In this document: one piece after another, positions 1 through 5,647 of the stretch
How the letters are laid out: every line of letters begins with the position of its first letter
Numbering within the stretch: the first letter of the stretch is position 1
Source: Desulfobacteraceae bacterium
GTDB taxonomy: Bacteria > Desulfobacterota > Desulfobacteria > Desulfobacterales > Desulfobacteraceae
Assembly (NCBI GenBank): GCA_022712835.1
Contig: JAFLJU010000521.1
Location: 1 to 5,647 of the forward strand
Length of the DNA: 5,647 bases
Direction: 5' to 3'
Notes under the pieces: model-generated
The model's database searches: none
Seen by the model: only the letters and a program-made list of their open reading frames with translations
What the model was told of the DNA's origin: nothing
Program-made: the position numbers and the translations under genes

Positions 1-12
1 ACAGGAGACTAT

Positions 13-2211
13 ATGGCAGGTTCACCAGGGAAATTATTGAATAAGCTCATCCTCATTTTCACCATAGCCCTCATGGGCATGACGGCAATCGGCATCGTTC
101 CAATGATAGGTTCACCCTCCCATGCTGCAACCCGAGCGCCTGTAAATCCAGGGATTGAAATTTTTCCTGTCTTTTCTTCCATTGAACCCAATGTGGCATT
201 CTGGACCGATATGTTTACCCGGTATACCCGATCCCAGGGAGTGATTCATGATGCCCTGCACCTGGGTCGGATTTACGAAGTGATTCGCCTGGACCCGACC
301 CGAACAAGAACAGCGGACAAGCAGAATATTAAAAATAAAAAAGCGGTTCTGAAAAAATATAAAACAATCCTCTTGGCCCTTGCAGCGGGAAAAGCACCGG
401 TTACCCCCAGCGAGCGACAGGTGGCCAAATTATTCGGAAAGAAAACCAATGCCAAAGAATTTAAACGAGCAGCCCAATCGGTGCGATGTCAGACAGGCCT
501 GACCCAAATGTTTAAAGAGGGACTGATCCGTTCCGGGGCTGTAATTGATGAATTCAAACAGATTTTTAAATCCCACGGTCTCCCCACGGACCTTGCCTAT
601 CTTCCCTGTGTGGAATCTTCCTTTGATTTCACCGCTTATTCAAAATTCGGTGCCGCAGGCATCTGGCAGTTTACCCGGGGAACCGGAAAAATGTACATGA
701 AAATCGGGTATGTGGTGGACCAGCGAAGGGATCCATACATATCCACCCAGTCGGCTGCAAAGCTGTTGAAAAGAAACTATAAAAAGTTAGGGGAATGGCC
801 CCTGGCCCTCACCGCGTACAACCATGGGGTGAACGGCATGCTCCGGGCCCAAAAACAAAAAGGCTCCTATGAAAAAATATTTAACACCTACAAGGGGCGC
901 TCCTTTAAATTTGCCTCGAGAAATTTTTATTCCGAATTTCTGGCGGCCCGGCAGGTGGCCAAGAATTATAAAAACTATTTCGGCAATATCACCCTGGATA
1001 AACCCGTTCAATTCACCCGGTATACCACCAAAGGGTACCTGCCGGTAAAGTCCCTGGCCCGGGGGTTGACCCTGGATATCCAGACCATCAAACAATTTAA
1101 TCCCTCCCTGCGCCCCCCGGTATTCGATGGTCGCAAACACATTCCCAAGGGATTTGAGCTACGCCTGCCAAAACAAGTCTCCCAGAAAGATATCTCACGG
1201 GTGACGGCAGGCCTTTACCAGACCAAACAAAAACCCAGCAAATTTCATCTGGTACAAAAGGGAGACACTGCTGGCAAAATTTCCAGAACCCATTCGGTCT
1301 CCTTAAGTGATCTGATGATGGCCAACGGACTCAGCCGCCGGGCCACCATCTATATCGGCCAGAATCTGAGAATCCCGGTGCCCGGGGAAGAGATTTCCAC
1401 AAAGAAACTGACCCTTGCCCAAAACACGCCCCCCATCAAATCATTGAAACCTGTCAAACAAAAAAAACCGATTAAACAAAAAAGCATGGTCTCCCCTTCT
1501 CTGGCCCCTATCAAGACAACTGGCAAGACAACTGACAAGACACCGAGAAAACCTGTGTCCACGATAGTGCCCCCAAAGAAAATAGAACCATTGGTGTCAA
1601 CTCCCCCCCGGGATAAAATGCCTTTGCAAGAAACAAAACCCGCACCACAACTTGTGATGTCACCACCTGTGGCGGCACCTCTGGCCAAGGAACCCGAGGC
1701 AGTGGCAAAACCGTTTCCAGAAGGGTCCATGGTCAATCCTGCAATTGTCATAAATGACCTGAAAATACAAACCACCCATACCCTGTCAAATCAGCTGGTG
1801 GGAATCATCCGGGTGGCCCCGGAGGAGACCCTGGGCCACTATGCAGACTGGCTCCAAATCCCCACCCAGAAAATCCGTACCTTAAACCGGCTCCCCTATG
1901 GCAGGACCATCTCCATTGACCAAAAGATAAAGATCCCCCTGGCACCAAAAGCCAAGGAAGGCTTTGAAGAACTCAGGTACGAATATCACAAGGAAATGGA
2001 AGAAGATTTTTTTGAATCATTTTCCATTGCAGAGGTAAGCATCTATGAGGTCAAAAACGGGGACACCATCTGGTCCCTTTGCCTCAATGAGCTGGATATC
2101 CCGGTATGGTTGCTGAAAAAGTACAACCCGTCAATGGATTTTGGCAAATTACAGCCCCTGGAAAAAATCAACTATCCCATCGTTAAAAGCCGCCAGGAAT
2201 TTAAAATTTAA
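13..2211 (+). CDS. Secreted MltD-type lytic transglycosylase with LysM repeats
   Basis: Predicted peptidoglycan lytic transglycosylase (SLT/GH23 fold, MltD-like) that would cleave the MurNAc-GlcNAc bond in the periplasm. The 732-aa product starts with a Sec signal peptide: Lys at 7 and 11, hydrophobic stretch about 12-33, probable cleavage after SHA (36-38). No lipobox Cys is visible, unlike the lipoprotein MltD of E. coli. The MltD-type N-terminal region (about 50-95) is followed by the catalytic domain (about 170-285), with probable catalytic Glu201 in CVESSF, GAAGIWQF (213-220) and AYNHGVNGM (269-277). A degenerate LysM-like module (about 336-386), a good LysM (about 411-456), a Pro/Lys-rich linker (about 462-575), a weak LysM-like module (about 596-642) and a terminal LysM (about 677-724) follow. 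It is much longer than E. coli MltD (about 450 aa). The ATG is preceded by AGGAG at 3-7 with a 5-nt spacer. The family is clear; the exact orthologue is not. Confidence 0.9.
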   Translation: MAGSPGKLLNKLILIFTIALMGMTAIGIVPMIGSPSHAATRAPVNPGIEIFPVFSSIEPNVAFWTDMFTRYTRSQGVIHDALHLGRIYEVIRLDPTRTRTADKQNIKNKKAVLKKYKTILLALAAGKAPVTPSERQVAKLFGKKTNAKEFKRAAQSVRCQTGLTQMFKEGLIRSGAVIDEFKQIFKSHGLPTDLAYLPCVESSFDFTAYSKFGAAGIWQFTRGTGKMYMKIGYVVDQRRDPYISTQSAAKLLKRNYKKLGEWPLALTAYNHGVNGMLRAQKQKGSYEKIFNTYKGRSFKFASRNFYSEFLAARQVAKNYKNYFGNITLDKPVQFTRYTTKGYLPVKSLARGLTLDIQTIKQFNPSLRPPVFDGRKHIPKGFELRLPKQVSQKDISRVTAGLYQTKQKPSKFHLVQKGDTAGKISRTHSVSLSDLMMANGLSRRATIYIGQNLRIPVPGEEISTKKLTLAQNTPPIKSLKPVKQKKPIKQKSMVSPSLAPIKTTGKTTDKTPRKPVSTIVPPKKIEPLVSTPPRDKMPLQETKPAPQLVMSPPVAAPLAKEPEAVAKPFPEGSMVNPAIVINDLKIQTTHTLSNQLVGIIRVAPEETLGHYADWLQIPTQKIRTLNRLPYGRTISIDQKIKIPLAPKAKEGFEELRYEYHKEMEEDFFESFSIAEVSIYEVKNGDTIWSLCLNELDIPVWLLKKYNPSMDFGKLQPLEKINYPIVKSRQEFKI
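1512..1542 (+). repeat. 12-bp tandem repeat in the LysM linker
   Basis: About 2.6 copies of a 12-bp unit beginning CAAGACAACTG lie in frame in the transglycosylase gene. They encode a KTTG/KTTD/KTP run in the Pro/Lys-rich linker. Because the unit is a multiple of three, copy-number change would alter linker length without a frameshift. It is probably simple low-complexity linker expansion. Confidence 0.6.
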
Positions 2212-2230
2212 TGGAACTTTTTTTCCATTG

Positions 2231-2266
2231 CCCGGGCCGACCTTCTGACCGCATCCGACGCCCGGG
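2231..2266. terminator. Possible bidirectional terminator between convergent genes
   Basis: A perfect 7-bp GC-only inverted repeat (CCCGGGC at 2231-2237, GCCCGGG at 2260-2266) encloses a 22-nt loop in the gap between the convergent transglycosylase and pspF genes. A second, weaker hairpin, AATGGAA/TTCCATT (2210-2216 and 2223-2229), overlaps the transglycosylase stop codon and has a T-rich loop. Neither stem is followed directly by a clean T-run. On the + strand the GC stem is followed by A6, TCCG and T5. The position suits a shared terminator, but the structure is not canonical. The rest of this gap shows only a short direct repeat, TTTTAAAGAT, at 2277-2287 and 2307-2316. Confidence 0.35.
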
Positions 2267-2308
2267 AAAAAATCCGTTTTTAAAGATCCGCTTTTCTAAG
2301 ACCCACTT

Positions 2309-3448
2309 TTAAAGATTAGAGTCATGCTTTTTTTTTAACCCCCTGAACTGATCATAGGAGACCCCCAGCAGGACGGCGGCTTTCTTCTGGTTATACTGGC
2401 AGGCGAAAAGGGCCGCACAAAGCCGATGGTATTCCAAGGCCCGAATGGATTCCTTCAGGGGTTTTTCAAACAGATCTGCCATCATTTCCCTTTGCCCGAC
2501 ACCACCGGTCCCCCCGGGACCCCTAACCCCGGTATCGGGATCGGGAGGGGCCGACCCCGTCGCAGCGGATTCCGGCCTGACTGATTCCGGCTTGGCTGGT
2601 TCCAGCAATGCTGGTTCCGGGAATCCTGCGCCCAACCCCTCCCCGTACCGGGACTGAAAAGGATCAAAAGAAATGATTCCTATCCTGTGGGAAGGCGATT
2701 TGTACACAGCCCGCTCAATCACATTCTTTAATTCACGGATATTGCCGGGCCAGGGATAGGCCTCAAGGGTTTTAACCGCACCTGAGGTAAGTTGGGGGAT
2801 CTCTTCCCAGCCTAGTTCATAGGCCATCCTTCCGGCAAAATGGTTGGCCAGCAACAATATATCCTCTTTTCGATACCGCAGGGGCGGTGCATAAATCACC
2901 TCAAAGGAAAGCCGGTCCAAAAGATCCTGTTTAAACCGCCCCAGATCTGCCATCCGGGACAGATCCACATTGGTGGCAGCCACAATTCTCACATCCACCT
3001 GCACCGGCCTGGAAGAGCCCACCCGCTCAAAGGCCCCGTATTCCACCACCCGAAGGATCTTTTCCTGGACCTCCATGGGGATGGTACCGATTTCATCCAG
3101 GAAAAGGGTTCCGTCAGCCGCCTGTTCAAACCGCCCCACCTGACGCACCGTGGCACCGGTAAAAGCCCCTTTTTCATATCCAAACAATTCTGACCCGATC
3201 AGGGTGGGGGTCAGGGCGGCACAATTTAAGGTCACCATGGGTTTTTGCCATCGTTTGGATAAAAAATGGACCCGGGCGGCGGCCAGCTCCTTGCCCGTTC
3301 CCCGTTCTCCCAGGATCAAAATCGGCCGATCTATGGGCGCCACCTGGGAAATCTGCTCCTGGAAATCAATAAAGGCCTCGGACTGACCCAGAGCTTCTGA
3401 CATGGAAACATGCCCCCCTTCCCCACCATCCTGACTCGAAAAATCCAT
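2309..3448 (-). CDS. pspF: PspF, sigma-54 activator of the phage shock operon
   Basis: AAA+ enhancer-binding protein that remodels sigma-54 RNA polymerase at the psp promoter. The 379-aa product has no N-terminal receiver domain, as in E. coli PspF (325 aa), where inhibition by PspA replaces phosphorylation. Visible motifs are Walker A GERGTGKE (47-54), the sigma-54 contact loop GAFTGA (94-99), Walker B GTLFLDEI (113-120), sensor I ATN (158-160), the arginine-finger region DLLDRL (175-180), sensor II GNIREL (235-240) and a Fis-type helix-turn-helix (about 339-375, with YNQKKAAVLLG). Trp67 lies in KRWQKP, matching E. coli Trp56, which is implicated in PspA binding. The start was chosen for GGGAGG at 3453-3458, 4 nt upstream. 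Met16 (3401-3403) is an alternative that matches the E. coli N-terminus better but has a poorer ribosome site. The Gly/Pro-rich linker (about 266-320) is longer than in E. coli and contains pentapeptide repeats. The gene is divergent from pspA. Confidence 0.95.
   Translation of the reverse strand: MDFSSQDGGEGGHVSMSEALGQSEAFIDFQEQISQVAPIDRPILILGERGTGKELAAARVHFLSKRWQKPMVTLNCAALTPTLIGSELFGYEKGAFTGATVRQVGRFEQAADGTLFLDEIGTIPMEVQEKILRVVEYGAFERVGSSRPVQVDVRIVAATNVDLSRMADLGRFKQDLLDRLSFEVIYAPPLRYRKEDILLLANHFAGRMAYELGWEEIPQLTSGAVKTLEAYPWPGNIRELKNVIERAVYKSPSHRIGIISFDPFQSRYGEGLGAGFPEPALLEPAKPESVRPESAATGSAPPDPDTGVRGPGGTGGVGQREMMADLFEKPLKESIRALEYHRLCAALFACQYNQKKAAVLLGVSYDQFRGLKKKHDSNL
2568..2627 (-). repeat. 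Four imperfect 15-bp tandem repeats in the pspF linker
   Basis: Four consecutive 15-bp units begin at 2568, 2583, 2598 and 2613. On the + strand each starts GATTCC or GGTTCC. Read in the pspF frame they give a pentapeptide series: FPEPA, LLEPA, KPESV, RPESA. The series sits between the AAA+ domain and the DNA-binding helix-turn-helix, so it would lengthen a flexible tether without disturbing either domain. Confidence 0.8.
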
Positions 3449-3452
3449 ACCG

Positions 3453-3458
3453 CCTCCC
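3453..3458 (-). promoter_or_regulatory. Ribosome binding site deciding the pspF start
   Basis: On the minus strand GGGAGG lies 4 nt before the ATG at 3448. This supports starting pspF here, rather than further upstream in the same open frame, which would run antisense through the intergenic region and into pspA. Confidence 0.75.
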
Positions 3459-3470
3459 GAAACAATTTCT

Positions 3471-3506
3471 TGGTTTAAATAACCATAAAATGGCCGCATA
3501 ACCATA
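3471..3506. promoter_or_regulatory. Putative PspF upstream activating sites (two dyads)
   Basis: There are two related elements. TGGTT-N5-AACCA (3471-3485) is a perfect 5-bp dyad, and ATGG-N8-CCAT (3490-3505) is a second dyad. Both contain the identical 9-mer ATAACCATA (3479-3487 and 3498-3506), offset by 19 bp, close to two helical turns. They lie about 120-140 bp upstream of the expected pspA start, a plausible position for a sigma-54 enhancer and comparable to, though somewhat further than, UAS I/II in E. coli. They also fall between the predicted pspF start point and its ATG, so occupancy could repress pspF. The assignment to PspF is inferred from position and symmetry. Confidence 0.5.
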
Positions 3507-3515
3507 TTTAGGGCG

Positions 3516-3544
3516 ATACTACCACAAAGCACTTCTTCGGTCAA
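3516..3544 (-). promoter_or_regulatory. Sigma-70-type promoter for pspF
   Basis: On the minus strand, -35 TTGACC (3539-3544) and -10 TAGTAT (3516-3521) are separated by exactly 17 bp. Transcription would begin near 3509, leaving a leader of about 60 nt before the pspF ATG. This fits the known arrangement in which pspF has its own vegetative promoter, divergent from the sigma-54 promoter of pspA. The -10 box matches the consensus at 4 of 6 positions. Confidence 0.55.
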
Positions 3545-3592
3545 TAGAGACAACCCATTGGAATAATAGGCATTCTCACAATTTATACGACC

Positions 3593-3608
3593 TGGCACAC
3601 TTTCTGCT
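3593..3608 (+). promoter_or_regulatory. Sigma-54 (-24/-12) promoter of the psp operon
   Basis: TGGCACACTTTCTGCT matches the sigma-54 consensus TGGCAC-N5-TTGCW with one mismatch (C for the first T of the -12 box). The invariant GG (3594-3595) and GC (3606-3607) are separated by the required 10 bp. The expected start point is near 3618-3619, giving a leader of about 44 nt ahead of pspA. With PspF encoded divergently, this is the expected target promoter of that activator. Confidence 0.88.
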
Positions 3609-3649
3609 ATTAGTATTTTCATGTTGAACCAATCCACTAACAACCACAT

Positions 3650-3655
3650 AAGGAG
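3650..3655 (+). promoter_or_regulatory. Ribosome binding site deciding the pspA start
   Basis: AAGGAG lies 7 nt before the ATG at 3663. It selects that codon over an in-frame ATG at 3621, which would sit within about 3 nt of the predicted transcription start and add 14 residues absent from the family. Confidence 0.8.
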
Positions 3656-3662
3656 AAAACAC

Positions 3663-4346
3663 ATGGGAATTTTTACACGCTTTAGCGATATTGTTTCATC
3701 CAACATCAATGCCATGCTGGACAAGGCAGAAGACCCTGAAAAACTCATCAAACTAATGATCCGGGAAATGGAAGACACCCTCATCGAAATAAAGTCCTCC
3801 TGCGCCAACACCATTGCCAGCCAGAAAAAAGTTACCAGACTTCTGGAAGAAACAAAGGAAAGACAATTGTTCTGGACTCAAAAAGCGGAACTGGCAGTGA
3901 CCAAGGGGAGGGATGATCTGGCCCGCCAGGCCCTTCTGGAAAAAAGACGATTCACCCAGAGAGTGACAGCAGTGGATGAAGAGCACATGGAATTAGGGGT
4001 GATTATGGAGCAGTACCGGGATGATATCCAGGAACTTGAGAACAAACTCAAATCTGCCCGGGATAAACAGCGCATGCTGGTCCAGCGCCATATCCGGGCC
4101 ACACGAAAAAAGAAAGCCCAGCAGGAAATCCGGAGGGTGGACTCTGCCGAGGTGATGCAAAAATTTGACGAAATGGAATCCCAGATTGAACGCCTGGAAG
4201 CCGAGGCAGACCTGGTCAATTTCGGACGAAAAACCACCCTGGAAGAAGAGTTTGAAGGTCTGGCAGCCGACGATGAAATCGAGCAACAGCTCCATGATTT
4301 AAAGTCTTCCCAATCCTCAAAAAATGATGATACAACCAAGGCATAA
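3663..4346 (+). CDS. pspA: PspA, phage shock protein A (PspA/IM30 family)
   Basis: Membrane-associated coiled-coil protein of the PspA/IM30/Vipp1 (ESCRT-III-like) family. In E. coli it inhibits PspF in unstressed cells and, under stress, forms oligomers on the inner membrane that limit proton leakage. The product is 227 aa (E. coli 222) and resembles it closely end to end. The N-terminal amphipathic helix begins MGIFTRFSDIV (1-11), followed by NINAMLDKAEDPEKL (14-28) and the REMEDTLIE region. A long, charged, helix-forming coiled coil covers most of the chain. The C-terminal stretch ADDEIEQQLHDLK (about 203-215) matches the ADDAISEQLAQLK ending of E. coli PspA. It is the first gene behind the sigma-54 promoter, and pspB follows after 63 nt with no obvious terminator. 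Confidence 0.97.
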   Translation: MGIFTRFSDIVSSNINAMLDKAEDPEKLIKLMIREMEDTLIEIKSSCANTIASQKKVTRLLEETKERQLFWTQKAELAVTKGRDDLARQALLEKRRFTQRVTAVDEEHMELGVIMEQYRDDIQELENKLKSARDKQRMLVQRHIRATRKKKAQQEIRRVDSAEVMQKFDEMESQIERLEAEADLVNFGRKTTLEEEFEGLAADDEIEQQLHDLKSSQSSKNDDTTKA

Positions 4347-4409
4347 ATCGGTATTCTAACCTGATTTAAAACTTAAGGCTGTACCCATACAAAGAGGAGA
4401 GAAACAATC

Positions 4410-4655
4410 ATGCATGGCGCAATATTCGTAGGAATCTGTATCGGAGGGACCATCCTCTTGATCGCCACACTGGGATTAATTCTTATTGGCATCATCCGGG
4501 CGGCCAAAACCGGCGGCATCTCAAAGAAAGACAGGCAGACCCATTCCGATGAAACCAAAATGATCCAGGACATTTTCAATGGGCTATCTAAAATGGAAGA
4601 GCGGATAGAATCACTTGAAACCATTTTAATCGAACGCCAGAAAAAAAATTATTAA
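4410..4655 (+). CDS. pspB: PspB, inner-membrane phage shock regulator
   Basis: Small membrane protein (81 aa; E. coli 74) that works with PspC to relay envelope stress to PspA. One N-terminal transmembrane segment (about 4-29, rich in Ile, Leu and Gly) precedes a cytoplasmic, charged helix. The stretch KMEERIESLETIL (about 61-73) matches the E. coli RMRERIQALESIL core of the family's coiled coil. The N-terminal half is divergent, as expected for a membrane anchor. The start ATG is preceded by GAGGAG (4394-4399). The gene lies between pspA and pspC (19-nt gap to pspC), the canonical order. Confidence 0.93.
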   Translation: MHGAIFVGICIGGTILLIATLGLILIGIIRAAKTGGISKKDRQTHSDETKMIQDIFNGLSKMEERIESLETILIERQKKNY

Positions 4656-4674
4656 GAGAAAAGGACGCATAAAA

Positions 4675-5112
4675 ATGAGACACCATTATAAAAATAAAGG
4701 CCGCAGAGGGTTTGAACGATGCCGCACCCAATACGGACGGTTCCGGAACCAGGTGGATGTCATCGCCTCCAGCAGCGGTGTCTACCGCTCCCGGCGGGGC
4801 ATCTTCATGGGGGTCTGCAGAGGCCTTGCAGAGCACTTTAATTTCAGCGTATTCTGGCTGAGAATGATTGTCTTTCTTCTCTTTTTATTCACCGGGTTCT
4901 GGCCAGTGGGAGTATTTTACATTGTTGCCGGCCTGATCCTTAAAATGGAACCGGTCATCCCCCTTGAGAATGATCAGGAGCAGGAATTTTATCAATCCTA
5001 TACAAACTCCAGGGAATCTGCCATCCAGCGGGTCAAGCGCAAATTTGACAACATCGACCGCAGAATCCAGAGAATGGAACACACCGTTACCTCCCGGGAA
5101 TTTGAGCTGTAA
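4675..5112 (+). CDS. pspC: PspC, inner-membrane stress sensor
   Basis: PspC-domain membrane protein (145 aa; E. coli 119) that partners PspB and recruits PspA under stress. The PspC domain spans about 35-92: VYRSRRGIFMGVCRGLAEHF (36-55), then a hydrophobic segment of about 60-90 with FLLFLFTGFWPVGVFYIVAG. The C-terminal tail (about 114-145) is a basic, probably helical region ending in RMEHTVTSREFEL, which matches the E. coli REMERYVTSDTFTL signature but stops about 7 residues sooner. An unusual basic N-terminal extension of about 30 residues (several Arg and Lys, one Cys) precedes the domain. The AAGGA at 4661-4665 supports this ATG, and I see no better internal start. It is the third gene of the operon, followed 37 nt later by a cyclase. 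Confidence 0.94.
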   Translation: MRHHYKNKGRRGFERCRTQYGRFRNQVDVIASSSGVYRSRRGIFMGVCRGLAEHFNFSVFWLRMIVFLLFLFTGFWPVGVFYIVAGLILKMEPVIPLENDQEQEFYQSYTNSRESAIQRVKRKFDNIDRRIQRMEHTVTSREFEL

Positions 5113-5149
5113 AGGTTACTAATACGAAGCGGTTTCAAAGGAATCAACC

Positions 5150-5647
5150 ATGGATGATCGGAAAGTAAAAAGAAAACTTGTTGCCATCTTTTCTGCCGAT
5201 GTCAAAGATTACAGCCGCCTCATGGCGGACGATGAAATTGAAACCGTAACCGCCATTAAAGCCTGTCAGAAACTTATTTTCCAAAAAATTTTGGACCACC
5301 GTGGCCGGGTGGTTGATTCACCCGGCGACAACCTTTTGGCGCAATTTCCCAGCGTTAACGATGCTGTGGCCTGTGCCGTGGTGGTTCAAACAGCCCTGCT
5401 GGCATACAATAAGGAGATGGCCGATCATCGAAAAATGGTATTTCGTCTAGGGGTAAATCTGGGAGATATTATCGAAGATGGCCAACAGATTTATGGAGAC
5501 GGCATTAATATTGCCGCAAGGCTTGAAGGAATTGCCCAGGGCGGCGGTATCTGTATTTCAGGATCTGCCTATGATCAGGTAAAAAACAGACTAACTTTCG
5601 GGTATGAGTTTTTAGGAGACCTGGAACTGAAAAATATTTCAGACCCC
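5150..5647 (+). CDS. Class III adenylate/guanylate cyclase, 3' end cut by window
   Basis: N-terminal 166 residues of a class III nucleotide cyclase, which converts ATP or GTP to the cyclic 3',5' monophosphate; the reading frame is open to the window edge. The catalytic domain begins almost at the N-terminus, so no sensor domain precedes it. Candidate metal-binding aspartates are Asp17 (IFSADVKDYSRLM) and Asp60 (SPGDNLLAQF). Asp117, Asn120 and Arg124 in YGDGINIAARLE fit the substrate-specifying and transition-state positions. The position usually holding the purine-specifying Lys (four before Asp60) is Asp56 here, so ATP versus GTP use cannot be settled by motif. The motif GGGICISGSAYDQVKN (131-146) supports the same bacterial subfamily, whose members often carry C-terminal TPR or similar domains, which would lie beyond the window. 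The AAAGGA at 5137-5142 supports the ATG. With only 37 nt after pspC and no terminator seen, co-transcription with psp is likely but unproven. Confidence 0.92.
   Translation, partial: MDDRKVKRKLVAIFSADVKDYSRLMADDEIETVTAIKACQKLIFQKILDHRGRVVDSPGDNLLAQFPSVNDAVACAVVVQTALLAYNKEMADHRKMVFRLGVNLGDIIEDGQQIYGDGINIAARLEGIAQGGGICISGSAYDQVKNRLTFGYEFLGDLELKNISDP

Noticed and set aside
1350..1775. 141-residue open frame antisense to the transglycosylase linker
   Set aside because: It mirrors the Pro/Lys-rich linker in another frame, has no recognisable domain and lies wholly inside a well-supported gene.
2445..3386. Several + strand open frames opposite pspF (70, 117 and 78 residues)
   Set aside because: All lie within pspF, have low-complexity or His/Pro-rich content and show no family resemblance or ribosome site that I can see.
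3551..3563. IHF-like site (CAA-N4-TTG) between the putative enhancers and the -24 box
   Set aside because: IHF often bends DNA at such promoters and the position fits, but two of the informative flanking bases do not match the consensus and the core alone is common by chance.
3621..3662. Earlier in-frame ATG for pspA
   Set aside because: It lies about 3 nt from the predicted sigma-54 start point, has no ribosome site and adds residues absent from PspA proteins. The ATG at 3663 gives the family's MGIF start.
3449..3814. Upstream in-frame extension of the pspF reading frame to a 501-residue protein
   Set aside because: The extra 122 residues would be read antisense through the promoter region and the 5' part of pspA. 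They resemble no PspF N-terminus, and a good ribosome site sits before the ATG at 3448.
3878..4339. 153-residue open frame antisense to pspA
   Set aside because: Its Ser/Arg-rich composition is what antisense reading of a Glu/Lys-rich coiled coil gives; pspA is strongly supported on the other strand.
5100..5149. Separate promoter for the cyclase (TTGAGC with TAATAC)
   Set aside because: The spacing between these boxes is only about 12 bp, too short for a sigma-70 promoter, and no -24/-12 motif is present.

Overview
The window carries a phage-shock-protein (Psp) envelope-stress locus between a cell-wall hydrolase gene and the start of a nucleotide cyclase gene. Base composition is moderate and codon use looks uniform. 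Protein features (PspF/PspA/PspB/PspC very close to the proteobacterial type, a LysM-bearing MltD-type transglycosylase, and a class III cyclase of the SPGDN type) suggest a Gram-negative proteobacterium. A sulfate-reducing deltaproteobacterium (Desulfobacter/Desulfobacula-like) is my best guess. That placement is inferred from general resemblance, not from a marker gene.

Layout. From 13 to 2211 (+) lies a secreted lytic transglycosylase with several LysM or LysM-like modules. A 97-bp convergent gap (2212-2308) holds a GC-rich inverted repeat. From 2309 to 3448 (-) lies pspF, the sigma-54 enhancer-binding activator. The 214-bp divergent region 3449-3662 holds a sigma-54 (-24/-12) promoter facing pspA, a sigma-70-type promoter facing pspF, and two dyad/direct-repeat elements that look like PspF upstream activating sites. 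Then come pspA (3663-4346), pspB (4410-4655) and pspC (4675-5112), all (+), each with its own Shine-Dalgarno sequence and with no obvious terminator between them. A class III adenylate/guanylate cyclase gene starts 37 bp after pspC (5150) and runs off the window end.

How the parts fit. In the enterobacterial system PspA binds and inhibits PspF. Membrane stress, sensed through PspB and PspC, moves PspA to the inner membrane and frees PspF to activate the sigma-54 promoter of pspA. Every component needed for that loop is here: the GAFTGA loop of PspF, the Trp equivalent to E. coli W56 that contacts PspA, the PspB/PspC pair and the -24/-12 promoter. The putative PspF sites lie just downstream of the predicted pspF start point, so PspF could also repress its own gene. 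The least standard element is the cyclase placed directly behind pspC, which could link envelope stress to cyclic nucleotide signalling if it is co-transcribed. I see no evidence of a wholly new system; most of the window is a recognisable Psp locus with lineage-specific variations.
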